In this document: one piece after another, positions 53,509 to 63,245 of the stretch | How the letters are laid out: each line of letters opens with the position of its first letter | Numbering within the stretch: the stretch's first letter is position 1 | Source of the DNA: an uncultured Geobacteraceae bacterium | Lineage (GTDB): Bacteria > Desulfobacterota > Desulfuromonadia > Geobacterales > Pseudopelobacteraceae | NCBI GenBank assembly: GCA_903939115.1 | Contig: CAJAFV010000047.1 | Location: forward strand, 1 to 64,000 | Length of the DNA stretch: 64,000 nt | Reading direction: 5' to 3' | Translations under genes and position numbers: made by a program | The notes under the pieces: model-generated | Told to the model about the DNA's origin: nothing | Database searches by the model: none | The model's input: only the letters and a program-made list of their open reading frames with translations

Positions 53509-54448
53509 ACGCCAGTTCCTCAAGCTTGTCGGAGCAACCGGCGCCGCTCTTCTGATCGGGCGGGGTGCACAAGCCACAGCAGGAACATCCGATGGATACC
53601 GTGTCGATAATGACACCATCGGCATGCTTTATGACGCAACCAAATGTGTCGGCTGTAAGGCCTGCATGTCAGCCTGTAAACGGGTTAACAGTGATTACGG
53701 CGGCCTCGCCTACGAGCGGGCCAAGTTTGACAGTGACGGCCTCTGGGATGCTCCAAAGGATCTCTCCGGCAGCACCCGTACCCTGATCAAGCTTTTCAAG
53801 GAGTCAGACAAAAAATGGTCGTACGTAAAGTACTCCTGCATGCACTGCCTGAAACCATCGTGCGTGTCGGTCTGCCCGGTCAGCGCCATGACCCGCGACC
53901 CTCTAACCGGCACCGTTGATTACAACAAGAATGCCTGCATCGGCTGCCGCTACTGCCAGGTGGCCTGTGCCTTCAATATTCCCAAATTCCAGTGGGACAA
54001 GGCGATTCCGCAGATCGTCAAATGCGACCTCTGCAAGAATACCAATCTGGTAAAAAAAGGTATCACCGCCTGTGCCGAAGTCTGTCCGGTCGGAGCGATC
54101 ATGTTCGGCAAGCGCAAGGAACTACTGGCAGAGGCGAAAAAACGGCAGCAGGACAACCCCAACAAATACCTGGATCACATCTACGGTGAGAAAGAGGTGG
54201 GGGGAGCCAACCATCTCTATCTGTCCGCCATGGAGTTCAACAAACTGGGGCTCCCGACCCTCAAGGAGGAAGCTCCTGCAGAGTTCTCCGAGAAGATCCA
54301 GCACACCATCTACAAAGGCTTTATCGCCCCGGTGGCGTTGTACGGAACGCTCTGCTTCGTTGCGATTAAAAATATGAAAGGGCGCGGCGAATCGGAGAAG
54401 AAACAACCGGAAAATTCCGAACTCGGGGAGAAGCACGATGAGCCATGA
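53492..54448 (+). CDS. hybA: Hydrogenase ferredoxin-like subunit HybA
   Basis: 318 aa from the second of two ATGs (MAKPSRRQFLK), since AGGGGG lies six bases before it. Tat signal SRRQFLKLVGATGA. Four [4Fe-4S] cluster motifs (CVGCKACMSACK, CLKPSCVSVCP, CIGCRYCQVAC, CDLCKN...CAEVCPVGA). A C-terminal membrane helix (GFIAPVALYGTLCFVAIK). Electron link from HybS to HybB. Overlaps hybS by 17 bases and hybB by 11. Confidence 0.94.
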   Translation: MAKPSRRQFLKLVGATGAALLIGRGAQATAGTSDGYRVDNDTIGMLYDATKCVGCKACMSACKRVNSDYGGLAYERAKFDSDGLWDAPKDLSGSTRTLIKLFKESDKKWSYVKYSCMHCLKPSCVSVCPVSAMTRDPLTGTVDYNKNACIGCRYCQVACAFNIPKFQWDKAIPQIVKCDLCKNTNLVKKGITACAEVCPVGAIMFGKRKELLAEAKKRQQDNPNKYLDHIYGEKEVGGANHLYLSAMEFNKLGLPTLKEEAPAEFSEKIQHTIYKGFIAPVALYGTLCFVAIKNMKGRGESEKKQPENSELGEKHDEP

Positions 54449-55727
54449 TGACTATCAACGGCATGAAGCCAAGATCCTGACCCCTTCGTTTATCGTACTG
54501 CTGACGCTGACACTGATCGGTTTTGCCCTGATAGCGGTACGCTTCATCTGGGGGATCGGCGCAGTATCCAACATGAGTGACGGCTATCCATGGGGGATAT
54601 GGATCACCTACGATGTGGCCACCGGTACGGCCATCGCCTGCGGCGGCTATGCCATGGCGATTCTGATCTACATCAGAAACCATATGCATTACCACCCGAT
54701 GATCCGTTCTGCCATTTTGACCAGCATGTTCGGCTACGGCCTGGCCGGTTTTTCAGTTATGGTCGACGTGGGGCGCCCCTGGAATGCCTATAACTTTTTT
54801 ATCCCCTCCAAATGGCAGGCCAATTCTGCCATGTTCGAGGTGGCGCTCTGCGTCATGGCCTACACAACCGTACTGCTGCTGGAGTTCTTACCGGCGGTCC
54901 TGACAACTCTGGAGAAGACGAAATGGAAGACGCTCCAACTGCTGCTTGACATGTTGTATGCCCGCATGGGGATGAAGCGACCGGAGCGGATCGGTGACCG
55001 CCTGGACAGTGTAAAAGAGCTGGCCGTCTGGCTGAAACCACGCCTTGACAAGGTACTGATATTCGTCATCGTCCTCGGCATCACCCTGCCGACCATGCAC
55101 CAGTCGTCACTCGGATCACTGCTGCTTATCGCCTCGACCAAGCTGCACCCGCTCTGGCACACCGGCTTTCTGCCGTTACTGTTCCTGATCAACTGCATGT
55201 TCATCGGCTACTCCATCGCCATCCTGGAATCGATCATCTCCTGTTATGCCTTCAAGCGCCCCTTTGAAACGAAAGAGCTGTCCGGCATGGCCAAGATTAT
55301 CCCCTGGCTGACTATTATCTGGCTCTCTGTCGTGATTGGCGACCTTGCCTGGCGCGGACAGTTGGCGGCAGCCGTCTCTCTGGATTTCTATTCCGCTTTC
55401 TTTCTACTGGAATTTTGTCTGGTTGCCGGCGGATCACTGCTGATGTTCAGCGGCAAAAAAAGGGAGTCGATTCGCTGGCTGTTTGTTTCGGCGGCGCTGA
55501 TTGTCCTGGGTGGTGCACTGTACCGCTTTAACGTGTATCTGATCGGCTTCAACCCCGGCAAGGGGTGGCACTACTTCCCGGCCCTGGCCGAGCTGCTGGT
55601 CTCGGTCGGTATCGTGGCGTTCGAGATTCTCGGCTATCAGGTGATCGTCAAGATCCTGCCGGTGCTGCCAAAGCTGCATACGCGGCAGCAGCTTGATGCA
55701 GCGCACGTGCTGGCAGAGAAGGCATAA
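54438..55727 (+). CDS. hybB: Hydrogenase integral membrane subunit HybB (NrfD family)
   Basis: 429 aa with about ten membrane spans (for example PSFIVLLTLTLIGFALIAVRF, VALCVMAYTTVLLLEFLPAVL, FLPLLFLINCMFIGYSIAILE). NrfD-like quinone-interacting subunit without haem ligands of the cytochrome b type. Carries electrons to the menaquinone pool. Start overlaps hybA. A CACAGAG-family palindrome lies between this gene and hybL. Confidence 0.93.
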   Translation: MSHDDYQRHEAKILTPSFIVLLTLTLIGFALIAVRFIWGIGAVSNMSDGYPWGIWITYDVATGTAIACGGYAMAILIYIRNHMHYHPMIRSAILTSMFGYGLAGFSVMVDVGRPWNAYNFFIPSKWQANSAMFEVALCVMAYTTVLLLEFLPAVLTTLEKTKWKTLQLLLDMLYARMGMKRPERIGDRLDSVKELAVWLKPRLDKVLIFVIVLGITLPTMHQSSLGSLLLIASTKLHPLWHTGFLPLLFLINCMFIGYSIAILESIISCYAFKRPFETKELSGMAKIIPWLTIIWLSVVIGDLAWRGQLAAAVSLDFYSAFFLLEFCLVAGGSLLMFSGKKRESIRWLFVSAALIVLGGALYRFNVYLIGFNPGKGWHYFPALAELLVSVGIVAFEILGYQVIVKILPVLPKLHTRQQLDAAHVLAEKA

Positions 55728-55738
55728 TTTCAATAATC

Positions 55739-55778
55739 CACCACAGAGTCACCGGGAAAACTCTGTGACTCTGTGGTG
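55739..55778. repeat. CACAGAG-family palindrome inside the hyb operon
   Basis: Perfect 14-base arms CACCACAGAGTCAC (55739-55752) and GTGACTCTGTGGTG (55765-55778) with a 12-base loop, between hybB and hybL. Not followed by a T-run long enough for efficient termination (AAAAAG on the plus strand); it may stabilise or cleave the operon message. Smallest copy of the repeat family of the GxxExxY element. Confidence 0.75.
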
Positions 55779-55816
55779 AAAAAGTTTTAGATTCTAAATT
55801 ATCTGGAGGAAACATA

Positions 55817-57496
55817 ATGGCCCGAATAACCCTTGACCCGGTCACCCGTATCGAAGGTCACCTGAGAATTGATGTGGAAGTAAACGGCGGGGCAGTCACC
55901 AACGCCTGGTCGTCAGCCCAGATGTGGCGCGGCATTGAGACAATTTTGCAGGGACGTCCCCCCCAGGACGCCTGGATCTACGCCCAGCGTTTCTGCGGTG
56001 TCTGTACCACGGTGCATGCCATCTCGTCGATCCGTTCGGTCGAGCATGCCCTCAAGGTAGAGGTGCCGCTCAACGCCCAGTATATCCGCAATATGATCAT
56101 GGCGCAACACTCGGTGCAGGACCATATCGTCCATTTCTATCATCTGTCGGCGCTGGATTGGGTTGATGTCGTTTCTGCGCTCAAGGCTGATCCGAAGAAA
56201 ACCGCCCAGTTGGCGCAGAGCATTTCCGACTGGTCCGGCAACAGCGAAACAGAATTCCGGGCAGTTCAGGCCAAGCTGAAATCGTTTGTAGATACTGGTC
56301 GTCTCGGTATCTTTTCCTCCGGTTACTGGGGGCATCCTGCGATGAAGCTGCCGCCGGAAGCCAACCTGATGGCTGTGGCCCATTACCTGAAAGCGCTTGA
56401 CTATCAGCGCAAGGCGGCCCAGGTAGGCGCGATTCTCGGCGGCAAAAATCCGCACATCCAGAACCTCTGCGTGGGCGGCGTTGCAACTGCCGTCAACATG
56501 GATAATCTGGCCACCATCAACATGGAAAAAATCGCCGCCCTCCGCGCCCTGATGGAAGAGACCCGCGATTTTGTCCAGAAAGTCTATTATCCGGACATGC
56601 TTGCTATCGCCTCGGCCTACAAGGAGTGGTTCAAATACGGCAAAGGGGTGACCAATTACCTGGCCGTTCCGGAAATGCCAGAAGACACTAAAAATACCAA
56701 ATTCGCTCTTCCCGGCGCGATTATTAACAATGGCGACATCAAAGGCGCCCGCATCATCACCAATCATCAGGATGAGGGACTGATCGGCAGCATTACCGAA
56801 AACGTGGCCCATGCATGGTACGAAGGGAGTAGCAGCCATCACCCCTGGGATGGCGAAACCAAGCCGCATTACACCGATTTTGAGGATAACGGTAAATATT
56901 CCTGGTGCAAGGCTCCGCGTCTCGATGGCAAGGCGGTGCAGGTCGGCCCTCCGGCACAGCTGTTTGCCGCATACGCCGGCGGCAACCAGAAGGTCAGGAA
57001 ACTGGTGGACGATTCCTGCAAAAAGATCGGCGTCGGGGTCGGCGATCTGCACTCCACGATGGGACGTCTTGGTGCCAGGGCCATTCGCGCCCACCTCATG
57101 GCCGATTATTCGCTCGAATACCTGGATAAGCTTGTCGAAAATATCGGCAAAGGGGACTCGACGTACGCCAATCACACCGAAATCCCCAAAGGTGAATATC
57201 GCGGGGTCGGGTTCCACGAAGCGCCGCGCGGTACACTTTCGCATTGGATTGTGATAAAAGATCAAAAGATCAAAAACTATCAGGCGGTCGTCCCATCGAC
57301 TTGGAACGCTTCTCCGCGAGATGAAAAAGGCGTTTTGGGTCCTTATGAGGCGTCGCTGGTGGGCAACCCGGTGGCGGACAGCGAAAAGCCGCTGGAAGTG
57401 CTGCGCACTATCCACTCATTCGACCCCTGCATCGCCTGTGCAGTGCATACGATCGACCCAGAAGGGAAAGAGATTACGAAAGTGAAGGTGATGTAG
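55817..57496 (+). CDS. hybL: [NiFe]-hydrogenase large subunit
   Basis: 559 aa. Holds the Ni-Fe site: N-terminal motif RFCGVCTTVH and C-terminal DPCIACAVH; the 15 residues after the last His (TIDPEGKEITKVKVM) are the usual peptide removed by the maturation protease. RIEGHLRIDVEV at the N-terminus is also typical. Oxidises H2 in the periplasm with HybS. Ribosome site GGAGG. Last structural gene before hybP. Confidence 0.97.
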   Translation: MARITLDPVTRIEGHLRIDVEVNGGAVTNAWSSAQMWRGIETILQGRPPQDAWIYAQRFCGVCTTVHAISSIRSVEHALKVEVPLNAQYIRNMIMAQHSVQDHIVHFYHLSALDWVDVVSALKADPKKTAQLAQSISDWSGNSETEFRAVQAKLKSFVDTGRLGIFSSGYWGHPAMKLPPEANLMAVAHYLKALDYQRKAAQVGAILGGKNPHIQNLCVGGVATAVNMDNLATINMEKIAALRALMEETRDFVQKVYYPDMLAIASAYKEWFKYGKGVTNYLAVPEMPEDTKNTKFALPGAIINNGDIKGARIITNHQDEGLIGSITENVAHAWYEGSSSHHPWDGETKPHYTDFEDNGKYSWCKAPRLDGKAVQVGPPAQLFAAYAGGNQKVRKLVDDSCKKIGVGVGDLHSTMGRLGARAIRAHLMADYSLEYLDKLVENIGKGDSTYANHTEIPKGEYRGVGFHEAPRGTLSHWIVIKDQKIKNYQAVVPSTWNASPRDEKGVLGPYEASLVGNPVADSEKPLEVLRTIHSFDPCIACAVHTIDPEGKEITKVKVM

Positions 57497-57979
57497 GTGA
57501 AAACTCTAATTTTTGGCGCAGGCAACCTGCTTCTCTCGGATGAGGGGTTTGGTGTGCACTTTATTCAATACCTGCAAAACCGGTACAGTTTCCCGGAAGA
57601 TGTAGAGCTGTATGATGGCGGCACTCTCGGCATCATGGTTACGCATATGCTGGAAGATGCCGACCATGTCTATCTGGTGGATGTGATTGAAGCCAAGGGT
57701 GAGCCTGGCGAGATTTACCGGTATGAGAAAAACGATTTCATGCTCGGGAAGCTGCCGATCAAGATGTCGCCGCACCAGATCGGGATCCAGGAGGTATTGA
57801 CCCTGTCTGATCTGCGCGACCGCTGTCCGGAAAAAGTTTCACTGTTCGGGATTATCCCACAATCATACGACGCCGGTGTAGAGCTTTCACCGCTGTTAGC
57901 CGGAAAACTGGCCGGCCTGGCGGAGCTGATCATCGGAGAATTGCGGGCCGACGGCCACCTGATTACGCCGATCATGTAA
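57497..57979 (+). CDS. hybP: Hydrogenase maturation protease
   Basis: 160 aa from a GTG directly after the hybL stop. HyaD/HybD family: GAGNLLLSDEGFGVH with the Asp and Glu nickel ligands, LYDGGTLG, and the late His in KMSPHQIG. Cleaves the C-terminal extension of HybL after nickel insertion. Translationally coupled to hybL and followed by the operon terminator. General hyp accessory genes are not in the window. Confidence 0.95.
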   Translation: MKTLIFGAGNLLLSDEGFGVHFIQYLQNRYSFPEDVELYDGGTLGIMVTHMLEDADHVYLVDVIEAKGEPGEIYRYEKNDFMLGKLPIKMSPHQIGIQEVLTLSDLRDRCPEKVSLFGIIPQSYDAGVELSPLLAGKLAGLAELIIGELRADGHLITPIM

Positions 57980-57993
57980 TTACGAATGTCATC

Positions 57994-58046
57994 ACGCCAA
58001 GAGCCGTTCAGCCACTATCATGGCCTGGACGGCTTTTGGCGTTTTT
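57994..58046 (+). terminator. Terminator of the hyb operon
   Basis: Long imperfect hairpin: ACGCCAAGAGCCGT (57994-58007) pairs with ACGGCTTTTGGCGT (58029-58042), with an inner GCCA/TGGC; TTTTT at 58042-58046. Confidence 0.85.
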
Positions 58047-58082
58047 AAGACTCCGGCAGATAATCACATGTACATAATCACA

Positions 58083-58111
58083 TAGACCGGACATGCCAAC
58101 TACTCTATAAT
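58083..58111 (+). promoter_or_regulatory. Sigma-70 promoter of the mog gene with 5'-end hairpin
   Basis: TAGACC (58083-58088), 17-base spacer, TATAAT (58106-58111). Expected transcript start near 58118, exactly where a strong hairpin begins: CTGCC-T-GGAGGGG (58118-58130) with CCCCTCCGGCAG (58133-58144). The leader is about 60 bases. I could not match it to the Moco RNA motif. Confidence 0.6.
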
Positions 58112-58178
58112 GCCGGTCTGCCTGGAGGGGGACCCCTCCGGCAGAGTGCCTATTTTGATCCTGCAGAAGGAGTCTTAC

Positions 58179-58676
58179 ATGAGAGCAGCTATCCTGACGT
58201 TAAGCGATAAAGGGTCGCGGGGCGAACGAGTTGATGAAAGCGGCCCCGCTCTGTCCGCCTGGCTGAAAGAGCGGAGCGTAACTACCGTGCAATCGCGTAT
58301 CATAGCCGATGAGTTCGCCGATATCGTCGCGGTGCTGACGGAATGGGCTGATACCGATGCCGCTGATCTGATCCTGACGACCGGCGGCACCGGGGTTTCT
58401 CCGCGAGATATTACCCCTGAAGCGACGCTGCAGGTGGTAGAGCGGGTGATTCCCGGCCTTGGAGAGCTGATGCGCATCAGGAGTCTTGAGAAAACCATCA
58501 TGGCACCCCTCTCCCGGGCCGTGGCCGGGATTCGCAACCGGTCGCTCATCATAAATCTTCCCGGCAGCCCGAAAGGGGCGCTGGAAAATCTCGATGCGGT
58601 CTGGGCGACAATCGGCCATGCTGTTGAGAAGATCCGGGGTGGACAGGAAGATTGCGGTGACAGATTTACCAAATAG
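58179..58676 (+). CDS. Molybdopterin adenylyltransferase-type protein (MoaB/Mog)
   Basis: 165 aa from MRAAILTLSDKGSRGERVDESGP, with AAGGAG before the ATG; the frame extends 23 codons upstream into the leader. MoCF-binding fold with TTGGTGVSPRDITPEAT and LPGSPKGALENLD. Activates molybdopterin with ATP before molybdate insertion. MoaB and Mog cannot be told apart safely by eye. Has its own promoter. Confidence 0.92.
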   Translation: MRAAILTLSDKGSRGERVDESGPALSAWLKERSVTTVQSRIIADEFADIVAVLTEWADTDAADLILTTGGTGVSPRDITPEATLQVVERVIPGLGELMRIRSLEKTIMAPLSRAVAGIRNRSLIINLPGSPKGALENLDAVWATIGHAVEKIRGGQEDCGDRFTK

Positions 58677-58691
58677 GATACTGGAGAACAT

Positions 58692-59927
58692 GTGAAAACG
58701 CCAAACACGGCACGAACTGTCGGCCCTGAAACGGCCAGAATGCTTGAGTTGGGGCACCCCTGGGTTGTCGCTGACGCCTATACGCGGAAATGGCCGGCCG
58801 GCATTTCCGGACAAACGGTAGAACTGTGCGACAGTCAGAGCCGTTTTCTGGCTACGGCCCTGCTTGATCCACAAGATCGTATCGTGGCACGGGTACTGGA
58901 CAGTATGCGGATTCAACTTGACCGTTCCTGGCTGACCGGGAAACTGCGGAGCGCCATTGAACTGCGACGCTGCCATGCCGACTTGAACGACACCACCGCC
59001 TACCGCATAGTCAACGCCGAGGGTGATGGCCTCCCTGGCCTGACTATCGACCGTTATGGCGACTACCTGATGCTGCAGCTTTACAGTTCCGCCTGGCGAC
59101 CGCACCTGAAACTGATGACCCAGATTCTGCAGGAGCTGCTCTCTCCGCGCGGTATCTATGAAAAAAGCCGGCCACAGAAAACCCGCGAACTCGAAGCTGT
59201 CAGCGACAGTAAAAGCTACGGACGCCTTCTGGCAGGAACCGCTGCTCCGCCACGACTCGAAGTATTGGAGAACGGCCTCACGTTTCTGGTGAGCCTTGAG
59301 CAGGGACTGAACACCGGGCTGTTCCTCGACCAGCGCCGCAACCGGAGGGATCTGATGGGGCGGGTGAAAGGAAAGCAGGTGCTCAACCTGTTCTCCTACA
59401 CCGGGGCTTTTTCGGTGGCTGCAGCGGGCGCCGGCGCTGGACAGGTGACAAGCGTCGATGCCTCAGCCGGCTACAGTGACTGGGCTCGAAGCAATTTCAC
59501 CGCGAACCGGCTCAACCACAAACAGCATGAATTCATCGTCGGGGACTGCCTCGCGGTATTGGGCAAACTGGCGCAGAACGGGAAAAGGTTCGATCTGATC
59601 CTGATGGATCCCCCCTCTTTTTCAACAACGGCACAGAGCCGCTTTACCACCCGCGGAGGCACCTCCGATCTGGTGGCTGCCGCGCTACCGCTGCTGGCTA
59701 ATAACGGCCTCATGATAGCATCCTCCAACCACCAGAAGGTTGATACTGCCGACTACCTCAAAGAGCTGCGCCGGGGAGCACTTCAGGCGCACTGCGACCT
59801 GCGGGTGATCTCCCTGCTGGGACAGCCTGAAGATTTCCCCTATCCGGTGACTTTTCCGGAGGGTCGTTATCTGAAATATGCCGTTTGTGTTAAGTCTGAA
59901 CAGGTGACTGACAAGAAAAAGCAGTGA
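58692..59927 (+). CDS. Class I SAM-dependent rRNA (cytosine) methyltransferase, RlmI-like
   Basis: 411 aa from a GTG with TGGAG upstream. N-terminal PUA-like domain ([15 protein letters not shown] ... [14 protein letters not shown]), EEHUD-like middle, and a Rossmann methyltransferase core: [16 protein letters not shown] (SAM loop), [16 protein letters not shown] and [10 protein letters not shown] (catalytic DPPxF). Members methylate 23S rRNA m5C1962. 15 bases after mog, so it may share that transcript. Confidence 0.9.
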   Translation: MKTPNTARTVGPETARMLELGHPWVVADAYTRKWPAGISGQTVELCDSQSRFLATALLDPQDRIVARVLDSMRIQLDRSWLTGKLRSAIELRRCHADLNDTTAYRIVNAEGDGLPGLTIDRYGDYLMLQLYSSAWRPHLKLMTQILQELLSPRGIYEKSRPQKTRELEAVSDSKSYGRLLAGTAAPPRLEVLENGLTFLVSLEQGLNTGLFLDQRRNRRDLMGRVKGKQVLNLFSYTGAFSVAAAGAGAGQVTSVDASAGYSDWARSNFTANRLNHKQHEFIVGDCLAVLGKLAQNGKRFDLILMDPPSFSTTAQSRFTTRGGTSDLVAAALPLLANNGLMIASSNHQKVDTADYLKELRRGALQAHCDLRVISLLGQPEDFPYPVTFPEGRYLKYAVCVKSEQVTDKKKQ

Positions 59928-59940
59928 GAGGAGAGACACC

Positions 59941-60417
59941 ATGCGCATAGGGCACGGCTACGACGTTCACCGTCTGGTGGAGGGGAGAAAACTGATTATC
60001 GGCGGGGTCGACATCCCGTGGGAAAAAGGGCTTTTGGGGCATTCCGACGCTGATGTGTTGCTGCATGCCATTGCTGACGGGATTCTGGGCGCGATCGGCG
60101 AAGGGGACATCGGCAGGCATTTTCCTGATACTGATCCGGCATACAAAGGGGCAGACAGCCTGAAACTGCTGGCTCACGTTATGAAGCTGGCCGCTGAGCA
60201 CGGCTACAGCCTGGGAAATCTGGATGCGACTATTATCGCCCAGATGCCGAAGATGGCGCCGCATATTCAGACCATGCGGGATAACATTGCGAAGACGTTG
60301 AAATCCGACGTCAGCCGGGTAAATATTAAGGCAACAACTGAGGAGGGTCTTGGTTTCAGCGGTGCCGGCGCAGGAATTGCCGCGCATGCGGTGGTACTGA
60401 TGGCGGCAAAGGGTTAA
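59941..60417 (+). CDS. ispF: 2-C-methyl-D-erythritol 2,4-cyclodiphosphate synthase
   Basis: 158 aa, usual length. Zinc ligands in GHGYDVHRL and the [18 protein letters not shown] signature; [20 protein letters not shown] at the end. MEP isoprenoid pathway. 13 bases after the methyltransferase gene. Its TAA shares the TTAA with the stop of the convergent J-protein gene. IspD is not adjacent. Confidence 0.97.
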   Translation: MRIGHGYDVHRLVEGRKLIIGGVDIPWEKGLLGHSDADVLLHAIADGILGAIGEGDIGRHFPDTDPAYKGADSLKLLAHVMKLAAEHGYSLGNLDATIIAQMPKMAPHIQTMRDNIAKTLKSDVSRVNIKATTEEGLGFSGAGAGIAAHAVVLMAAKG

Positions 60418-61316
60418 AGCCCTTTCTCAGCTAACTCCTCCACCAACTTCTTCTGCTCGGCGTTCAATGTTTCCGGAATATGGACAGCGATCTTTACAAA
60501 GAGATCGCCCTTGGCATTTGAACCGAGCGATTTAATGCCGCATCCCTTCAGCCTGATTTTGGTGCCGGGCTGAATGCCGGCGGGGACTTTTATCCGCTTA
60601 TCTCCTTCCAGGGTCGGTACGTCCAGAGAAACGCCGAGACAGGCGGCACTGAAGGAGATAGGGCGTTCGACAAACAAGTCGCCACCGTCTCGTACAAACA
60701 CCGGATCAGGTGCGACGTGGAGAATCAGGAACAGGTCCCCTGCAGAACCGCCACTGTCGCTCTGGGCGCCTTTACCGCTAATACGGATTTTACTGCCATT
60801 ATCGACCCCGGCCGGGATTTTTACTTTTAGCTCTTCCCGCTGGCCATTGCGCCTGAAGGCGACCTGCTTTTCAGCGCCCTGTGCCGCATCACGAAAACTG
60901 ATGGTCAATTCCATTTCGTGGTCCGCACCGTTTTGCTGCACAGAGCGAAATCCGCCGCGCCCCCCGCCGCGTCCAAAGGAGCCGCCGAACAGGCGTGAGA
61001 AAATATCTTCGGCACCTCCCCCGCCACCCATATCTTTATACGCATTACCGAAGTCGAAGCCGCGGAAGATATCTTCCTGGCTGTATTTATTATGGAAGCC
61101 GCTGGAACCGAAGGTGTCGTACTGCTGTTTCTTCTCCGAGTCTGAAAGAACTGCATATGCTTCATTGATCTCTTTAAACTTATCCTCAGCGCCCTTGTTG
61201 TCAGGGTTGCGATCGGGGTGGTACTTGACCGCAAGCTTACGGAAAGCCTTTTTTATATCGTCTGCGGAAGCGCCTTTTTCAATACCCAGCGCCTTGTAAT
61301 AATCTGTCTGTGCCAT
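60414..61316 (-). CDS. CbpA-like DnaJ co-chaperone
   Basis: 300 aa from [19 protein letters not shown] seven bases before this ATG excludes the four-codon extension. J domain with HPD ([10 protein letters not shown]), Gly-rich linker ([19 protein letters not shown]), and two C-terminal peptide-binding domains. The cysteine-rich zinc domain of DnaJ is absent, so it is a type B, CbpA-like protein that stimulates DnaK. Confidence 0.95.
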   Translation of the reverse strand: MAQTDYYKALGIEKGASADDIKKAFRKLAVKYHPDRNPDNKGAEDKFKEINEAYAVLSDSEKKQQYDTFGSSGFHNKYSQEDIFRGFDFGNAYKDMGGGGGAEDIFSRLFGGSFGRGGGRGGFRSVQQNGADHEMELTISFRDAAQGAEKQVAFRRNGQREELKVKIPAGVDNGSKIRISGKGAQSDSGGSAGDLFLILHVAPDPVFVRDGGDLFVERPISFSAACLGVSLDVPTLEGDKRIKVPAGIQPGTKIRLKGCGIKSLGSNAKGDLFVKIAVHIPETLNAEQKKLVEELAEKGL

Positions 61317-61462
61317 TACGTTCTCCAATATTCAATAGTTGAGAGTCAATGTAAGCACTAACTCCGTGGCTGTCAACTCTGACAACGGCGTATGGCTTGA
61401 CAGAGCAGGCCGGCACACGTACTATCGTCAGCAATTTAATCAAGCAAAGGTGGAGTCTACCC

Positions 61463-62869
61463 ATGAAAAAAATAATCATCATCGGCGGCGGGATATCGGG
61501 TCTGGCAACAGCCTGGCTGCTGCGATCCAAGGCACAGGCAGCGGGAAAAGAGTTGCAGATTACTCTGCTGGAGAAAGAAGAGCGACCGGGAGGGAAGATC
61601 CGGAGCATCCAGGCGGACGGCTATACCTGTGAATGGGGACCGAACGGCTTTCTGGACAGCAAGCCGCAGACGCTTGATCTCTGCCGGGCGCTTGGCGTCG
61701 AGAGCAACCTGCATCGCAGCAACGATAACGCCCGCAAGCGCTTCATTTACTCCGGGGGAGAACTGCACCAGCTCCCTGACGGCGCGCCGACATTCCTCAC
61801 GAGCCGCCTGATCTCCTGGCCGGGGAAATTGAGGTTGGCGCTGGAGCCGACCCCGTTTATTTCATCAGCACCTGCCGGCGTGGATGAAACTCTGGCCGCT
61901 TTCGGTCGCCGACGCCTTGGCGGGGAGGCACTGGACAAACTGATTGCACCGATGGTTTCCGGCATCTTTGCCGGCGACCCGGAGACCATGTCGCTAATCT
62001 CCTGTTTCCCCCGCATTGCCGAATTGGAGCGGGAGTACGGCGGGTTGATCCGCGCCATGATCATGCTGGGCAAAAAGAAGAAAAAGGATATCGCCGACGG
62101 CAAGGTTGTCTCAAGTGCGGCCGGCCCGGGAGGGGTGCTCACATCGTTTCGGGAGGGGATTCAATACCTTTCTGATGCCCTTACAACTTCACTGGGCGGA
62201 ATTGTGAAGACAGGAATTACCGTTACTTCAGTGCAGAAGGGCGCAGAAAGCCCCTATCAGGTAACCTGCAGTGACGGCACGTGTTATGAGGCGGATCAGG
62301 TTGTTATGGCTTCACCGGCCTTTGCGGCGGCTGAGATGCTGGCAGGTCTGGATAGCGGTATATCTGCTGTTCTGCGGCAGATTCCGTACGCCAGTATGAC
62401 TGTGATCTGTTTCGGCTACCGTCGTGAGCAGATTAAATGTTCTCTGGATGGGTTCGGCTACCTGATCCCGAAAAAAGAGGGTCGTAACACCCTGGGCACT
62501 CTGTGGGATTCAAGCATGTTTGAAAATCGGGCGGCGGAGAATAAAGTACTGCTGCGCAGCATGATGGGGGGAGCCTGTTTTCCGGGATACATCACACTGA
62601 CTGATGATGAAGTAGTGGCACGGGTCAGACAGGATTTGAAGATGACTATGGGAATTGACTCTGCCCCGGAATTTGTCAGGGTATTCAGGCATCCACAGGC
62701 CATCCCGCAGTACACCGTCGGGCACGGCGCACGCCTGCAGAAGCTGGAAGAGTTGCTAAAAGGACATCAGGGGTTGATTCTGACCGGCAATTCCTATCGC
62801 GGCATCGGCCTGAATGACTGTGTCGCAGCGGCCGAGCGGGCAGCGGATGAAGCGCTGCTATGCGCATAG
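61463..62869 (+). CDS. Protoporphyrinogen oxidase (HemY/HemG FAD type)
   Basis: 468 aa from MKKIIIIGGGISGLATAWLL, with GGTGGAG upstream; the frame extends 22 codons before. FAD-binding GGGISG, LEKEERPGGKIRS and C-terminal LILTGNSYRGIGLNDC. Converts protoporphyrinogen IX to protoporphyrin IX, needed for haem; in an anaerobe the electron acceptor is not oxygen and is unknown. Fits an organism with many cytochromes. Confidence 0.93.
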   Translation: MKKIIIIGGGISGLATAWLLRSKAQAAGKELQITLLEKEERPGGKIRSIQADGYTCEWGPNGFLDSKPQTLDLCRALGVESNLHRSNDNARKRFIYSGGELHQLPDGAPTFLTSRLISWPGKLRLALEPTPFISSAPAGVDETLAAFGRRRLGGEALDKLIAPMVSGIFAGDPETMSLISCFPRIAELEREYGGLIRAMIMLGKKKKKDIADGKVVSSAAGPGGVLTSFREGIQYLSDALTTSLGGIVKTGITVTSVQKGAESPYQVTCSDGTCYEADQVVMASPAFAAAEMLAGLDSGISAVLRQIPYASMTVICFGYRREQIKCSLDGFGYLIPKKEGRNTLGTLWDSSMFENRAAENKVLLRSMMGGACFPGYITLTDDEVVARVRQDLKMTMGIDSAPEFVRVFRHPQAIPQYTVGHGARLQKLEELLKGHQGLILTGNSYRGIGLNDCVAAAERAADEALLCA

Positions 62870-62884
62870 CCGTCGGGAGCCCCA

Positions 62885-63112
62885 ATGACCTATGAACATC
62901 TCTTCAGTGTCGGTTCAAGCATGCGCGTTCTGCTGGGAATTATTTTTGCCCTGTTCCTCATCTGCTTTATCGCCATTATCATCGAAGAGACGTTTCTTGG
63001 CGGGAGGAGACGGCGCAAGGCGCTGAAAAACGCCCGGGAGCGTGCATTGGCAGATTCTGCTACAACAGACCCCGCTCCACAAAACTCACATACTCCCCGT
63101 CACCGACTATGA
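62885..63112 (+). CDS. Small single-span membrane protein
   Basis: 75 aa. Ribosome site GGGAG before the ATG at 62885. One membrane span ([21 protein letters not shown]) followed by a basic stretch [15 protein letters not shown] and a polar tail. No family recognised. The last 17 codons overlap, in antisense, the end of the radC remnant, so the original C-terminus may have been different. 15 bases after the hem gene, probably co-transcribed. Confidence 0.6.
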   Translation: MTYEHLFSVGSSMRVLLGIIFALFLICFIAIIIEETFLGGRRRRKALKNARERALADSATTDPAPQNSHTPRHRL

Positions 63113-63242
63113 TGTGGTCAAGTACCTTGATGCCCATAATCTCCCCGGCCTCTTTCAGGCGTCTCGTGATTGAGATATCCTCACTGCTGGGGGCCGGGTC
63201 GCCGGTGGGGTGGTTATGTAATGTGAAGCTGCGAGTAATGTG
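63060..63242 (-). pseudogene. 3' remnant of radC
   Basis: From about 63242 the minus-strand frame reads ...[17 protein letters not shown] and continues to [11 protein letters not shown], stop TAG at 63060-63062. [14 protein letters not shown] is the JAMM metal motif of RadC. There is no start and the N-terminal two thirds are gone; in place of the usual upstream strand are residues HITRS encoded by a stretch with the direct repeat TAATGTGAAG (63219-63228 and 63236-63245). The cut lies at the edge of the recombinase element. Confidence 0.8.
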
Positions 63243-63245
63243 AAG

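Noticed and set aside
55913..57415. Minus-strand open frame of 500 codons
   Set aside because: Antisense to the hydrogenase large subunit gene, whose nickel motifs and coupling to hybP are certain.
58112..58178. Moco RNA motif upstream of mog
   Set aside because: The leader is far shorter than the Moco motif and only a simple hairpin is visible.
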